Shown piece by piece: positions 24,196-34,753 of a DNA stretch of 64,000 bases (its first letter is position 1; each line of letters starts with the position of its first letter). Source of the DNA: Elgaria multicarinata webbii (Eukaryota; Chordata; Lepidosauria; Squamata; Anguidae); contig NC_086192.1 in assembly GCF_023053635.1 (NCBI RefSeq), positions 14,670,001 through 14,734,000 on the forward strand. The letters run 5' to 3'. The notes beneath the pieces are model-generated. The model did no database searches, was not told where the DNA came from, and saw only the letters and a list, made by a program, of their open reading frames with translations. The position numbers and the translations under genes were made by a program.

Positions 24196-24690
24196 CACCT
24201 GTTCAAGTAGGACGCAGACAAGCTGGAGCGGGTTCAGAGGAGGGCAACCAGGATGATCAGGGTCTGGAAACAAAGCCCTATGAAGAGAGACTGAAAGAAC
24301 TGGGCATGTTTAGCCTGGAGAGGAGAAGATTGAGGGGAGACATGAGAGCACTCTTCAAAGACTTGAAAGGTTGTCACACAGAGGAGGGCCAGGATCTCTT
24401 CTCGATCCTCCCAGAGTGCAGGACACGGAATAACGGGCTCAAGTGAAAGGAAGCCAGATTCCGGCTGGACATCAGGAAAAACATCCTGACTGTTAGAGCA
24501 GTACGACAATGGAATCAGTTATCTAGGGAAGTTGTGGGCTCTCCCACACTAGAGGCCTTCAAAAGGCAGCTGGACAACCCTCTGTCAGGGATGCTTTAGG
24601 GTGGATTCCTGCATTGAGCAGGGGGTTGGACTCGATGGCCTTGTAGGTCCCTTCCAACTCTGCTATTCTATGATTCTATGATTCTATGTA
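24196..24690 (+). mobile_element. CR1 subfamily B, about 495 bp
   Basis: It encodes [18 protein letters not shown] onward and ends in three ATTCTATG units. Confidence 0.88.
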
Positions 24691-24787
24691 TTTATGCACC
24701 CGGTTTGTTCTGCTTTGAGCTCCCAACTCCTTTCGCTCCCTGCCTAGAAAGTTTCTCATAGGGGCCCAGCGAAACTATTCTCAAATT

Positions 24788-24895
24788 TAGGGTGACCCTA
24801 TGTTAAAGGCGGACAGGGCTCCTGTATCTTTAACAGTCATATAGAGAAGGGGATTTCAGCAGGTGTCATTTACACGCCCTGCCCTCTTGACCAGC
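24788..24895. mobile_element. Foldback MITE, TAGGGTGACC family, half copy
   Basis: One arm plus the centre (CAGGGCTCCTGTATCTTTAA, then TTTCAGCAGGTGTCATTT) is present. It lies just beyond the GAS2L2 stop. Confidence 0.55.
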
Positions 24896-25195
24896 TACAA
24901 AGGACTCTGAGAACCTGAGCTCTAATTTGAAGAAGCTTTTCTAGTTCTCATGATGTCAAGCGAAGCGCCTGGGTTCCACTTTGGGTAAGTGTTTAGGAAA
25001 TCAAGCGAGTAGAAGACCGTGTCCATTCTGCCCCCTCCTTCATTCAACATATCCTGCAGCTAGTCTAACGTGCAACTGTAAATTCACACGATGCAAAACT
25101 CTTGGACACGTCCCTCTTGCAGAGATTGAGATGGCTTCGTTGCAGAGTTTGGAGAAGGGCCCATGAAAAGGTGGCAAGTGGATCTCTAGGAAATG

Positions 25196-27053
25196 TCACA
25201 CCCAGGTTTCTTCACCATCCGAACTTCCCGTTTTCCCGTCTGTCTTTTCACCATCCTGCACGGAGGAAGGGCTGCACTCAGAAACCACAGTCTGTCCTTC
25301 AGATCCAGATTTCCCTCTGTTCTTTTGCTTCATGCTACCCAGACTACTCTTGATCGAGCTGTTGGCATTCTGGGTCTTCCCCTGGCCTTTGACACTGGAC
25401 GTTCTTTGAGCATGTTTGTGAGTCACCGGCTTGGGAATCTTTGAAGGCCTCTTCTCGGGCCTGTTGTCCCTACGGGGTCGGATCTTGGGCCTCAACTTGA
25501 GCTTGTAAATGGACGGCACACGCTCCGGTTTCTTCAACGACCGCTTCGGCTTACTCGGAGCCGCTCTCGCATTCTCTAGGAGGGTAGAACTCTCGGAAGG
25601 GTCAGAGGCTTCGCTCGGTGTCGCTTGAGAGGTGTCACCGTTCACGTTGACCTCTGCAGGTTCTCCGTGGGTTGTGCCAGATGGTTCATCTCTTGCCATT
25701 TCGGAGGCCACAGGCGTCTCCTCTTGATGAGTGGCTTCTTGCTCCAGGACCTTATTTTCGACCTGGTTTCCATTCACCAGGGATGAACTCAACCGAGGCT
25801 GGCATCCCTCGGTCCCCCCATGCGCCCGTTGGAGAGTCATGGAGAGCTCTTGGATAACGTTGTCGTAGTGCAGCCCACCCGGCTGCCATCTTGTCTCTCT
25901 TTCTGGCATGTAGACACCACTCCGAGGCACACCTCCTTTGTAGGCCAAGGCCGTTTTGGTGGTCTGCAGAAAGGACGGGGTTAGCGTGGACACTGCCGGG
26001 CCATTACAGGCCAAGGCTACGGTGTCTCTTCCTACATCCCAGCCCATTCGGTACCCTCCCAAAGGGTAGGTGTCATCTGAATCAGACTCCAACTCCTTGA
26101 TGTTGGCCAAAATCTCCTCCTCTAGACTCTGATACAGAGCTTGTTCTTCAGCCAAGTTAATAGGCAGTGGCGTGTAGACACGCTCCTTTTCCACAACCAG
26201 TTCCTTGGTATCTCCAGGACTCCTTTGACTGTGTTTGCATGGGCTTCCTGGGGACCGCACTTGCCCAAAAAATGCCCGATATTCCTTTGTTCCAAACTGC
26301 CTGGCTCCAACCCTGGATCTGTCAAGGACCCTGCCAGTAGATGCTTCCTCGTTGACCGTCTTACTCCATTCCTTCTCATGATCAACCCTATCCTTGAGTA
26401 CAACTTTGCTTTGAAAGGGGGTTCGGTCTTTGTCCAAAGTAATCCCCCCATTTCTAAAACTAAGGCTCTCTTGATAGTTCCTAGTAGGGGTCAGGGGCCT
26501 GTAGAAAGGCGAACCAACTCTGCCCGGAGTCTTCGTACCACTGTCCGCTTTGCGAATCTGGCACGGAAGCTTTACCGGGGACGGGGAACGTTGCATTACC
26601 ACGTCCTCTCTGCCGCCACCCACAGTTACCACTTCTTGCGGCCCCTTTGGGCTTTCCGTTGGGGCCTTGGCGGCTTGTTGATAGGAGACCCGGAATGCCT
26701 TGACTGGACTGGAGGGACGTGTCTTTGGACAGCCCTTGACGTCTCGCTGGAGGCTTTCTGGAGGCTGAGGAACTCCGTCCCGTCGCGCAGCTGTTCCAGA
26801 CGGAGTTGGCCTCTCCGCTTTTGATTTCAGAGATGGCGGCATCCCCTGGATTCTATCAGCCGTCCGTCCGTGCCGTGGTCCCGGGAGACTTTTCGAACCC
26901 CAACAATTGCCCTCTGCATTCCCGTCTGACTCTGAGGAGACCGAGATGCGGAACGTCTCCCTTCCGCTCTGTGTAGAGACAGCCGGCTTGGATCCAGGCC
27001 TCTCTTCAGCTGCTGGAAGTCTCCGGGACGGAGTAGCTGACCGTTCCCTCACC
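25196..27053 (-). CDS. GAS2L2: GAS2L2 coding exon 6 (long terminal exon)
   Basis: The acceptor is CTCTGTCAG. About 618 codons of Ser/Pro/Lys/Arg-rich, presumably disordered sequence hold islands shared with mammals: YTPLPI followed by [23 protein letters not shown], and the basic [11 protein letters not shown] block. TGA is at 25198-25196. Confidence 0.95.
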
Positions 27054-29712
27054 CTGACAGAGGAAAAAAACACAATTGGAATGAGAGTGGGAACGTGGAT
27101 CACATCTGTAACACAACGTCGAACGCTGCCTTCCACCAGCCCTTAAAGCAGAGGTGGGGAATCTCTTGCAGCCCGGGGGACAAACAGTGGTGGGCGTGGC
27201 TGATGGCAAAAAGGCGAAATGCGTTGAGGGCAAAATACAAACAACCAAACAAACACCATATTGTAGCTTAAAGCGCTTACTGCCAGTAGCTGGGAAAGGC
27301 ATTTAACGATTTGGAAATGGGGGCAAAACTTCACATCATCCAAGAATCCACGAAACGTTCAGCACCCATGAGAAGAGACGTGGCAATTTGTTCAACCCCA
27401 GAAGGTGAGGGTCAACGCCCTTGCCTTAATGTTTCAGCTTTCTTTCCAGATACTTCTGGGAAGCTCCCGTGCAAATAATGAAAGCAACAGACCTCCTCCA
27501 ATTTATTTATTTACAGATACTTTGCCCCTCAACATGGAGGTTCCATTGACAGGGTTGAACTCCGTATCCCCACATTTCCAGAAGGGTGTTGACAGGTTAG
27601 AATAGGTTGAGTGGAGGGCAACAAAGATGATTCAGGGACTTGAGGACAGCCTGAAGGAAATGTGGAGACTGAAGGGAGACGTGTGAGCTGTGTTCAGGTA
27701 CCTAAAAGGATGCTGCTGGGAAGGTGGTCAAGAACTACTTTCCATGGTTTCCCTGCACATTGCAGAGGGTTGGACTATATGATCCTTGTGGACCCTTCCA
27801 ACTCCACAATTCTAGGGTTCCCTTCAAGGAGAGTGGAACGCCAATGACATTTGAAATGAAACTGGCTCGTTTCTCATCTTCTTAAGCGTTTCACTGTGCC
27901 AGTTACGCTGAGCTCCGAATTTCAGCACTTTTGGTTGGAAGCGTAAATGAGAAGAGCTCTTAGGAGGGTGTGTGTGTGTGGGTGGGTGTGGGTGTGGGGA
28001 CACCACTGCTACTCTTCTCTCCACAGCAGGGGTCCCTGACTTTTTCGGACCCATGGGCACCTTTGGGAATTCGTGGGGCCGCTGTGGGCGCCACCACAAA
28101 ATGGCTCCCGCGGTGGATGTGGCTAGTCACATCCCGGCTGCCGTGGGAGGCTGGCTAGCGAAAAGTGAGCTAAAGGAGTGCGTTTTGGGTTGGGAGAGGA
28201 AAGAAACAGTGAGCTGAGAGGTTGGGAGGGAGGGGGAAATAGTCAGGCAAAGGGGTAGAGTGGAGAGACAGAGCAAAGCTAGCAGGCGACCCCTGCCCCG
28301 CAGTTCCTCTTACCTGACTGAAGTTCCCCTCCTGGGGTCCGACTGGTCCTGGGAAATGGGCAGGCAGGCTGTTTTCCTGCTGCCGCTGTTATCCGGTGGC
28401 ACTGGGGAAAGACCCTTCCGCCCTGTGCCAAGGCCGCGGGGCGTGTAGGTCCTCCACTCCACCGGGAGCAGCGGGCTTTGGCACCGGCTCACAATCAAGG
28501 CAGGCTGGGGCTTGTTGGTTTTGTCCGCCCGGGGCGTCAAGCGTGCCGTGATCTCATGCTGGACCTGTGCGGCTTGGCTCCTCTGGGGACTGGCCATCTT
28601 CAGGGCCTGCTTGTGGGCTACAGGAAGGATCGGGGGGAAGATGGGGGGGAAGGAACGGCATCAACAAAGAGGTTGGCTCCAGGTTTTGGAGGTCCCACGG
28701 GCAAGACACCCTCAATAGGTGACCTCTTTCAACCAATCTGTCATGTATGCTCCTACTGCTCCGGTGTTGGGAGCAGGTGACGCAGGGAATCCATCAGAAA
28801 CAGATTCTGATTCAGAAGATGCCAGTGGGGGAGGAAGTTCACACAGGAGAGCCTCCAGCCGCGAATACGCCCCTCCCAGAGTCTGTCTCCCCAAGGCCAG
28901 ATCCTATGCTCTCAGGAGACAGGGAGTCAACTTCCGGGGGTGAACATTCCAAAACATGACTGGATGCTAGGAATCGCCGGGAGTTAAAATGTTCAGCGAG
29001 ATTAGCAGCAAAGAGACAGTCGGAGGGATTGTGTGAGAAGGCATCGATGCTTCCCTCCTCCACCTTGAAGCTTGGGACATTTGAAAAGCCTTTCTTTCCT
29101 TTGAACGGTCAATTGTTTTGCTTAGTTTGCATAGCGTTGCCTGGGGGGGGGGGATTTTCCCCATAAAGGTGCCTAGTTTGTGTTACAGAAGTGTCAATGG
29201 TTTGCAATAAAGCTTTGTGGATTGGCCTAGGAACTTTCCTTGGTTTTGACTCCTTGGGGACGCTTGAGCAGCTACAGCCCACGACATGGTCTGCCTTCTC
29301 ACCACCATTGTCACCAGCTGATCTTCCTCCTCCTCTTCCTCCTCACCCACCTCCAGTCGTCAGTGGGCCCCTGCTTGGATGTGGGCCCTGGACAGGTGGG
29401 GGCAAGGCTAGGAAATCTCATCAAACTCCAGCCCCCAAATGGACTTCTCTGACATCCCTCTAGGAGCTGCCCTGCTTGATATCGGCAGCACCGGCCTGAC
29501 CTCTAGTGGAGACCACTGCCATTACAGAAGATCCCTGCCAACCACTTGCTTTATCTTATGGGTGTTGAATGTCAAGCCAGAGTGGGCCAAATCCAGGGCT
29601 GGGGATAATGGGCCTTAGAATCCAACACACCTTGAAGACACCAGATTGAGGAAAACTGGGAGAAAATGCTTGGATTTAAAATGACAGATGCAGACACAGC
29701 CTGACTTGACGG

Positions 29713-29761
<49 letters not shown>

Positions 29762-32700
29762 TATTTCTTCGATTCTAAGACGCCATCGATTGTAAGATGC
29801 ACACTAATTTCAGTACCACCAACAGCAAAAAAGCTTTGATTCTAAGAAATAATAAATGCGCTTGCGATCTAAGACGCACCCCATTTTTAGAGATGTTTAT
29901 ATGCGGGGAAAGGTGTGTCTTGGAATCGAAGAAATATGGTAATAATACAGCCCGACTTGACGGTTTACACATGCGAGAAGACCTACAGAGGGACGTGCAG
30001 CGGCACGGGTCGTGCTTGTCCAGGTAGTGCTCCAGGGTGTCCCATCCGCCACCCACTCGGACCATCACGTGATTCCGCAGGATCTAGAGCAAGCAAGAAA
30101 CGCATGTGAGCAAACTACGCCCTCTTCTTAGGTCCAGCGGAGAAGCTCCGTCCACCTACCAACTAACGCCATCAAAGGGAGAGGTCCAGTTCCATGACCT
30201 GACGAACTATGTAGGGTGACCTTATGAAAAAGAGGAGAGGGCCCCTATATCTTTAACAGTTGTATAGAAAAGGGGAATTTCAGCACGTATCATTTGCATG
30301 CATGCAGCTGATGAAATTCCCTCTTCATCACCACAGTTAAAGCTGCAGGAGCCCTGCCCTCTTTTTGCATCTTCTGGTCACTCTAGTATAGTTATGAGGT
30401 TGCAGCCTTTAATCCACTAATGTTTCTTTAATCCGGTGACAATCCTGTTTTTGTTGTTGTCCGGGCTGGCAGGTGACGTGCGTATCTAGGTGGCTCTGAT
30501 TCCAGAAATGTAGACGTGTTGACTTTGTGGAGGGAGGGAGCCGTCTGGGCCTCCAGTAAAAGCGGCGTGTCCTTTGAAGGTAGTTTGCTTCTGGCTAGGG
30601 TGAGCATATGGAAAGGAGGGCAGGGCTCCTGCAGCTTTAACTCTTGTGATAAAGAGGGAATTCCACAAACTGCGTGCATACAAATGATACCTGCTGAAAT
30701 TCCCTTTGTTAAAGATACGGGAGCCCTTGTCCTTCTTTCTGTAGGGTGACCCTACTTCTGGCATAAAATGGATCCTGCAACATCAGCACGGTGTCACTGA
30801 TGACAAAACTGGGTACATTTTTTAAAAAGGACTAAACAAAACCATGCAACTCACCCTGATGAAAATGAGAGTACTGGAATCACCCACCCGGTATTTTCCC
30901 TCGGACACTTTGATCATGGAGAACTGAACTGGACAGGTGCAACGGCTGACAAGGTGCTGGACCTGGAGGTGGAGGAAGAGGAGGAGGAGGAGGAGGAGGA
31001 GAAGAAGAAGATGAAGATGAAGAAGAAGAAGAAGAAGAAGATGATGATGATGATGATGATAATAGAAGAGGAGGAGGAGGAGGAGGATAATAATAATAAT
31101 AATAATAATAGAAGAAGAAGAGGAGGAGGAGGAGGAGAAGGAGAAGAAGGGTATAATTCCATTAAAGAAATCTTGACGATTTTAACAGTAAAATGTATTG
31201 ATTAAATTTGCATCAATGCGTATGAGTAAAAACCAGAATTAACTATTCGACTTTTCAGATCGTGTATGTGTATGTGTGGACATTGCCTCGGGTCCTTGGG
31301 GGGATATTAATGTAACAAATAAATAAATAGAAATGTCTCTAAAGTTCCCCCCCCCCTCTCTCTCTCTCTGAATCAGCAAATGCACATTTTCTGCAAACGG
31401 GTGTCCTCTTTCCTCCTTGTTTTTGGCGAGGCGGAAGTGGCCACCTAACCTCAAATTCTCTCGCGCACACCTGGGCTCCTCCAAGTTCTCTGCTCTGACT
31501 GTTCCCAGGGCTTGGAGTCCGGCTGGCTGGAGGTAGGATTGTGGGAATGGAGCAACAAGAAACCGAAGGGGGAGATTGGGGTTCATAACGCCCCTTCGAC
31601 AGTGGAGGCTGGTGGCTCCGACGTTTCTGGGGTGGTGAATCTCCTCCGGGTTTCCCTCGGAACCAGTCACATCTTGGGGAGCTCCTTTAAAGTTCTGAGT
31701 GGTTCCGATGGAAGCCCGGAGTGGATTCATTGCCCCACGGACCTTGGAGAGCGCCTTTAGAGTTCTGAGTGGTTCCGACGGAAACTCGGAGCGGATTCCC
31801 CACCCTGCTGGCCTCGGAGCCACCTGCCTCCGCCACATCTCCCCTCTTCGCCTGCATCACATGTCGCTTCGGGCACCAGTGTGGGCCGTGCAACGGGCTT
31901 CTCTCCCCCACCCCACCCGAAGTAAGAGAGCTGTACTATCTGGTCCAGGTTCTTGAAGTCGGTGGGCTTCCTCTGTTGCTTGGGCAGGGGCGTCTCCTCG
32001 CGGGGCAGGTTCAGGTCCTCGCGGATCTCGTACTCGATCTCCTCCTCCATCTGGATGAGGGTGGGGGCGCTCATGCCGAAGCGGGAGGCCCGCCGTGCCA
32101 CCTCCAGCAGGCACAGGACGAAGTTCTTCTCATTCTTGCGCAGTACCAGGTCCTCCGTCTCAAACATCACCACTTCTGGAAGGCACCGCAGAGAGGGAGA
32201 GAAATAAGTCAAGGCGCGTGGCATGGCTGGCCTCCAGGGTCAGCATCATCAGGCATTGGTCAAGGTCCCACAACTCAACAGGGGCCCACGGGAGTGTCTC
32301 TCTCTCTCTCTCCAGCCCAGAGCACAACGGCGGTGAGGAGGAGACGGGGCAGGAGAAGGTGCCATGGTCTCCTTGCCTGCTAACTCTCCGCCTCTCAAGT
32401 CAGCGAGTGGCCGCCATGATGAGGAAGAGGAGGAGGAAGATCAGCTGGTGAGCAGGGCGGTGAGAAGGTAGACTCACTGAGGGAGGGAGGGGACCATTGG
32501 AGGTGTCCTACCCACGGGCCTGCACGAACCTGGAGCTGGCCTTTGATGGCCGGGGTGGCGAATGAAATTGCCGCCATCTTGGTCCATGTAGCCCAGAAAC
32601 ATCTCTGGGGACGTGAAGTGGAATCCCTCAACCCCACGTGGAGAAAGGGGCAGAGCTGGGCACTTGTCGAGGGCAAGAGCGCCCCCTCTTCCTCATTGCA

Positions 32701-34650
32701 ACCTACTTGTCCCCCTGCCTCTCGCTCCGGCCCAGGCAACAGAGGTGCTGGTGAGGAGGAGGAGACGCCGCAGCCTCCTGGCTCCCTGGTTCTCCAACTG
32801 GTGATCAAGCCAGTGGCCGCCATGATGAGGAAGGAGAAGAAAGAACAGCTGGTGACCAGGGCGGTGAGGAGGACGTCTCACCGAGGGAGGATGTCTAAAC
32901 TGGTCCTTTAAAACCCAGGAGCCGGCCCTGCCATGGGCGTTTGGGTTATCAAGAATCTGCCCAGATTGGGCATATGGGAAGACAATCATAACAAATGGCT
33001 GCCCGTCAGCGTAAGAAGTACTGCTTTCACTGGGCCAACCTGGACGGACAGTGGCCATTTATGCCAACACACCTGTTGCCCCCTTGAGATGCTGGAGTAC
33101 AAATTCCATCATCCCCACCATGGTGGCTGGGGATGCTGGGACCTGTAGTCTGAGACATCCTGGGGGGGCACCAGGCCCTTGATAATAGAATCATAGAATC
33201 ATAGAATAGCAGAGTTGGAAGGGGCCTACAAGGCCATCAAGTCCAACCCCCTGCTCAATGCAGGAATCCACCCTAAAGCATCCCTGACAGATGGTTGTCC
33301 AGCTGCCTCTTGAAGGCCTCTAGGGTGGGACAGCCCACAACCTCCCTAGATAACTGATTCGATTGTCGTACTGCTCTAACAGTCAGGAAGTTTTTCCTGA
33401 TGTCCAGCTGGAATCTGGCTTCCTTTAACTTGAGCCCCTTATTCCGTGTCCTGCACTCTGGGAGGATCGAGAAGAGATCCTGGCCCTCCTCTGTGTGACA
33501 ACCTTGTAAGTATTTGAAGAGTGCTCTCATGTCTCCCCTCCATCTTCTCTTCTCCAGGCTAAACATGCCCAGTTCTTTCAGTCTCTCCTCATAGGGCTTT
33601 GTTTCCAGACCCCTGATCCTCCTGGTTGCCCTCCTCTGAACCCGCTCCAGCTTGTCTGCGTCCTTCTTGAATTCTATGATTCTATGATTCTTTGATCAAC
33701 ACCACACCGTGAGGCAGGATGGTGGAACACGCATCCCATTTTCAATCAGGTCTCCAAGTCCAGGTAAATCAAGTTTAAGCAAAAAATGACTGAATTGTCC
33801 GGTTCCCTCTTCTCTAACCAGGTGGCCTCCAAGTGTGTCACACTACAACTCCCATCATCCCTGACTATTGGCCATACTGGCTGGGGCTGATGGAAGTTGA
33901 AGTCCAACAACATCTGGAGGTGGTCTAGTTGGTGAAGGCTGTATCTTCTAGTCTATCTGATCCAAGGGTGGGATGAATATTTGGGTGGGGGTCAGAGGAC
34001 CCCACCCCAATCTGCTCTCCCTCATGACACACACAGAGATACGAATCTTTCTCTCTTCGTGCTAACTGGTTTTCCCAATAGATATAATGAATGGAAAAAG
34101 AAATAAAAGGTAAGACAAAGCAACAAACCCGAGTCCATGTTCTAATTAATCAATCAGTTTAGGTTCCAATGGTATACATGTTTAGATACAAAAAAGTCCT
34201 ACAATCATATGCATGTTTAAGCACAAAATGTCCTACCATCCTCTGCATGTTTAGACATAAAAATATACATAGGATTCAATCCCGTGTACCTTTAATATCC
34301 ATCTCCTTCCGGCACCACTGAATAAAGTTGGACACATTATCTCGGGCTTGGAATGTCCCAGGCTGAGCAAAGTCATTGCAGGTCACCCCATACATGGGTA
34401 GTTGGAGCTTCTTGGCCAAACCTGGGTAGTCCTGGCTGAGGTCTCTGGCTACTTGGGTGATGCTGTTGGCGTGATGGCAAAGCAAAGTGCCTGTCTCCAG
34501 TACCTCCAAGAAGGATGCAACATCAACGTCCAACTCATAGAGTTCCTTAAGCCATTCTGCCAAATCCTCTTTCATCGCGTAGAGGTACAGTTCGCTCGTT
34601 TTGAACGGACGGATGCTCCTCATGCTCGCTTCCTGGATGCCTGACATCAT
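25196..34650 (-). CDS. GAS2L2: GAS2L2, growth arrest-specific 2-like 2 (six coding exons)
   Basis: Coding exons on the minus strand are 34650-34290, 32175-31937, 30962-30855, 30083-29987, 28617-28314 and 27053-25196. They total 2967 bases, an exact 989 codons. The protein has an N-terminal calponin-homology domain (about residues 15-145, [11 protein letters not shown] onward, actin binding), a GAR/GAS2 domain (about 200-270, with [16 protein letters not shown] and [16 protein letters not shown], microtubule binding), then a long low-complexity tail. A conserved basic block, [20 protein letters not shown], sits near residue 879, and the protein ends EETWV, close to the human EESWV end. GAS2L2 cross-links actin and microtubules and supports basal-body orientation in motile ciliated cells. 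The start chosen is the ATG at 34650, with A at -3; the next Met (34647) and an upstream in-frame ATG at 34752 are alternatives. About 988 aa against about 880 in human; the excess is in the tail. Confidence 0.95.
27585..27822 (+). mobile_element. Old diverged CR1 fragment in GAS2L2 intron 5 region
   Basis: GAGTGGAGGGCAACAAAGAT to GGACCCTTCCAACTCCAC. It lies upstream of GAS2L2 exon 6 on the minus strand. Confidence 0.5.
28314..28617 (-). CDS. GAS2L2: GAS2L2 coding exon 5
   Basis: It starts after CCTGTAG, completing a Ser codon (SHKQALK, like human SHKPGSF), then VQHEITARL and [17 protein letters not shown]. It ends with a split Arg codon at GTAAGA. Confidence 0.93.
28725..29260 (+). mobile_element. 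Probable LTR-type fossil, related to the one at 23.5 kb
   Basis: It shares AATAAAGCTTTGTGGATT near 29208. It lies in GAS2L2 intron 4, antisense to the gene. Ends are approximate; broken. Confidence 0.4.
29265..29410. repeat. Unclassified GC-rich dispersed repeat X, copy 2
   Basis: GATCTTCCTCCTCCTCTTCC and CAGTGGGCCCCTGCTTGG. GAS2L2 intron 4. Confidence 0.35.
29713..29762. repeat. (AAT)n microsatellite
   Basis: About 16 perfect units, directly left of a MITE. Confidence 0.95.
29760..29941. mobile_element. MITE, CCGTATTTCTTCGATT family, copy 2
   Basis: Same family as at 7803 and 61067. It abuts an (AAT)n microsatellite on its left and stops about 45 bases from GAS2L2 exon 4. Confidence 0.72.
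29987..30083 (-). CDS. GAS2L2: GAS2L2 coding exon 4 (second half of GAR domain)
   Basis: It encodes [20 protein letters not shown] to CRCTSL, ending in phase 1 at GTAGGT. A palindromic MITE lies about 45 bases past the donor. Confidence 0.95.
30212..30386. mobile_element. Foldback MITE, TAGGGTGACC family, complete copy
   Basis: The ends TAGGGTGACC and GGTCACTCTA with inverted arms through AGGGCCCCTATATCTTTAAC and its complement make a hairpin of about 175 bases in GAS2L2 intron 3. Confidence 0.65.
30596..30756. mobile_element. Foldback MITE, TAGGGTGACC family, second copy
   Basis: Arms run from TAGGGTGAGCATATGG to GTAGGGTGACCCTACT. GAS2L2 intron 3, 210 bases from the first copy. Confidence 0.6.
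30855..30962 (-). CDS. GAS2L2: GAS2L2 coding exon 3 (first half of GAR domain)
   Basis: A 36-codon exon, [20 protein letters not shown] to TLIFIR, phase 0 at both ends, with a consensus GTGAGT donor. Its acceptor tract is a microsatellite (see findings). It is short enough to be missed by ORF-length filters. Confidence 0.94.
30965..31150. repeat. Compound purine-rich trinucleotide microsatellite (GAG/GAA/GAT/AAT)
   Basis: About 185 bases, almost all purine on the plus strand except short GAT and AAT blocks. It touches the GAS2L2 exon 3 acceptor. Confidence 0.95.
31600..31834. mobile_element. hAT-like MITE, CAGTGGAGGC family
   Basis: It starts CAGTGGAGGCTGGTGGCTCC and ends GGAGCCACCTGCCTCCGCC, with an internal duplication of the TTTAGAGTTCTGAGTGGTTC segment. 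It lies about 100 bases past the GAS2L2 exon 2 donor. Confidence 0.55.
31937..32175 (-). CDS. GAS2L2: GAS2L2 coding exon 2 (end of CH domain and linker)
   Basis: After acceptor CTTCCAG it encodes [19 protein letters not shown] onward to KNLDQI. The donor GTACAG is weak but is the only site that joins in phase to the next exon. Confidence 0.93.
32250..32470. repeat. Unclassified GC-rich dispersed repeat X, copy 3
   Basis: TGGCCGCCATGATGAGGAAG and AGCACAACGGCGGTGAGGAG. GAS2L2 intron 1. Confidence 0.45.
32600..32905. repeat. Unclassified GC-rich dispersed repeat X, copy 4
   Basis: The longest copy, holding both the CTGCCTCTCGCTCCGGCCCA and GTGGCCGCCATGATGAGGAA blocks. It follows copy 3 closely. 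Confidence 0.5.
33073..33180. mobile_element. Palindromic MITE, CTCCAGATG-TTGGA family
   Basis: The arms meet at CATCATCCCCACCATGGTGG. It lies next to a minus-strand CR1 copy in GAS2L2 intron 1. Confidence 0.5.
33183..33680 (-). mobile_element. CR1 subfamily B, about 500 bp
   Basis: It begins with the tail (ATAGAATCATAGAATCATAG). The reverse strand encodes [23 protein letters not shown]2L2 intron 1. Confidence 0.88.
33821..33943. mobile_element. Palindromic MITE, CTCCAGATG-TTGGA family
   Basis: CACTACAACTCCCATCATCC is opposed to GATGGAAGTTGAAGTCCAAC. GAS2L2 intron 1. Confidence 0.5.
34165..34275. repeat. Minisatellite, same monomer family, about three diverged copies
   Basis: GTCCTACAATCATATGCATG and relatives lie in GAS2L2 intron 1, starting about 15 bases past the exon 1 donor. 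Confidence 0.7.
34290..34650 (-). CDS. GAS2L2: GAS2L2 coding exon 1 (calponin-homology domain)
   Basis: It encodes [20 protein letters not shown] to CRKEMDIK and ends in phase 1 at a GTACAC donor. The frame stays open upstream to an ATG at 34752, directly preceded by a stop. Confidence 0.94.
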
Positions 34651-34753
34651 CCTGGGAGGGAGATTCGGTTCGAAATCTGCGAGAGTTGTCTTCAAAATTC
34701 CCTCTTTCGCCTTGACATTCATCAACCCATTTGCTGAGTGGCTCTCAACCATC

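Noticed and set aside
26141-26824. Plus-strand open frame of 227 codons
   Set aside because: It is antisense to GAS2L2 exon 6, shows no family signature and follows the composition of the coding strand.
30954-31205. Poly-Glu/poly-Lys open frame
   Set aside because: It is a translated microsatellite lying in GAS2L2 intron 2.
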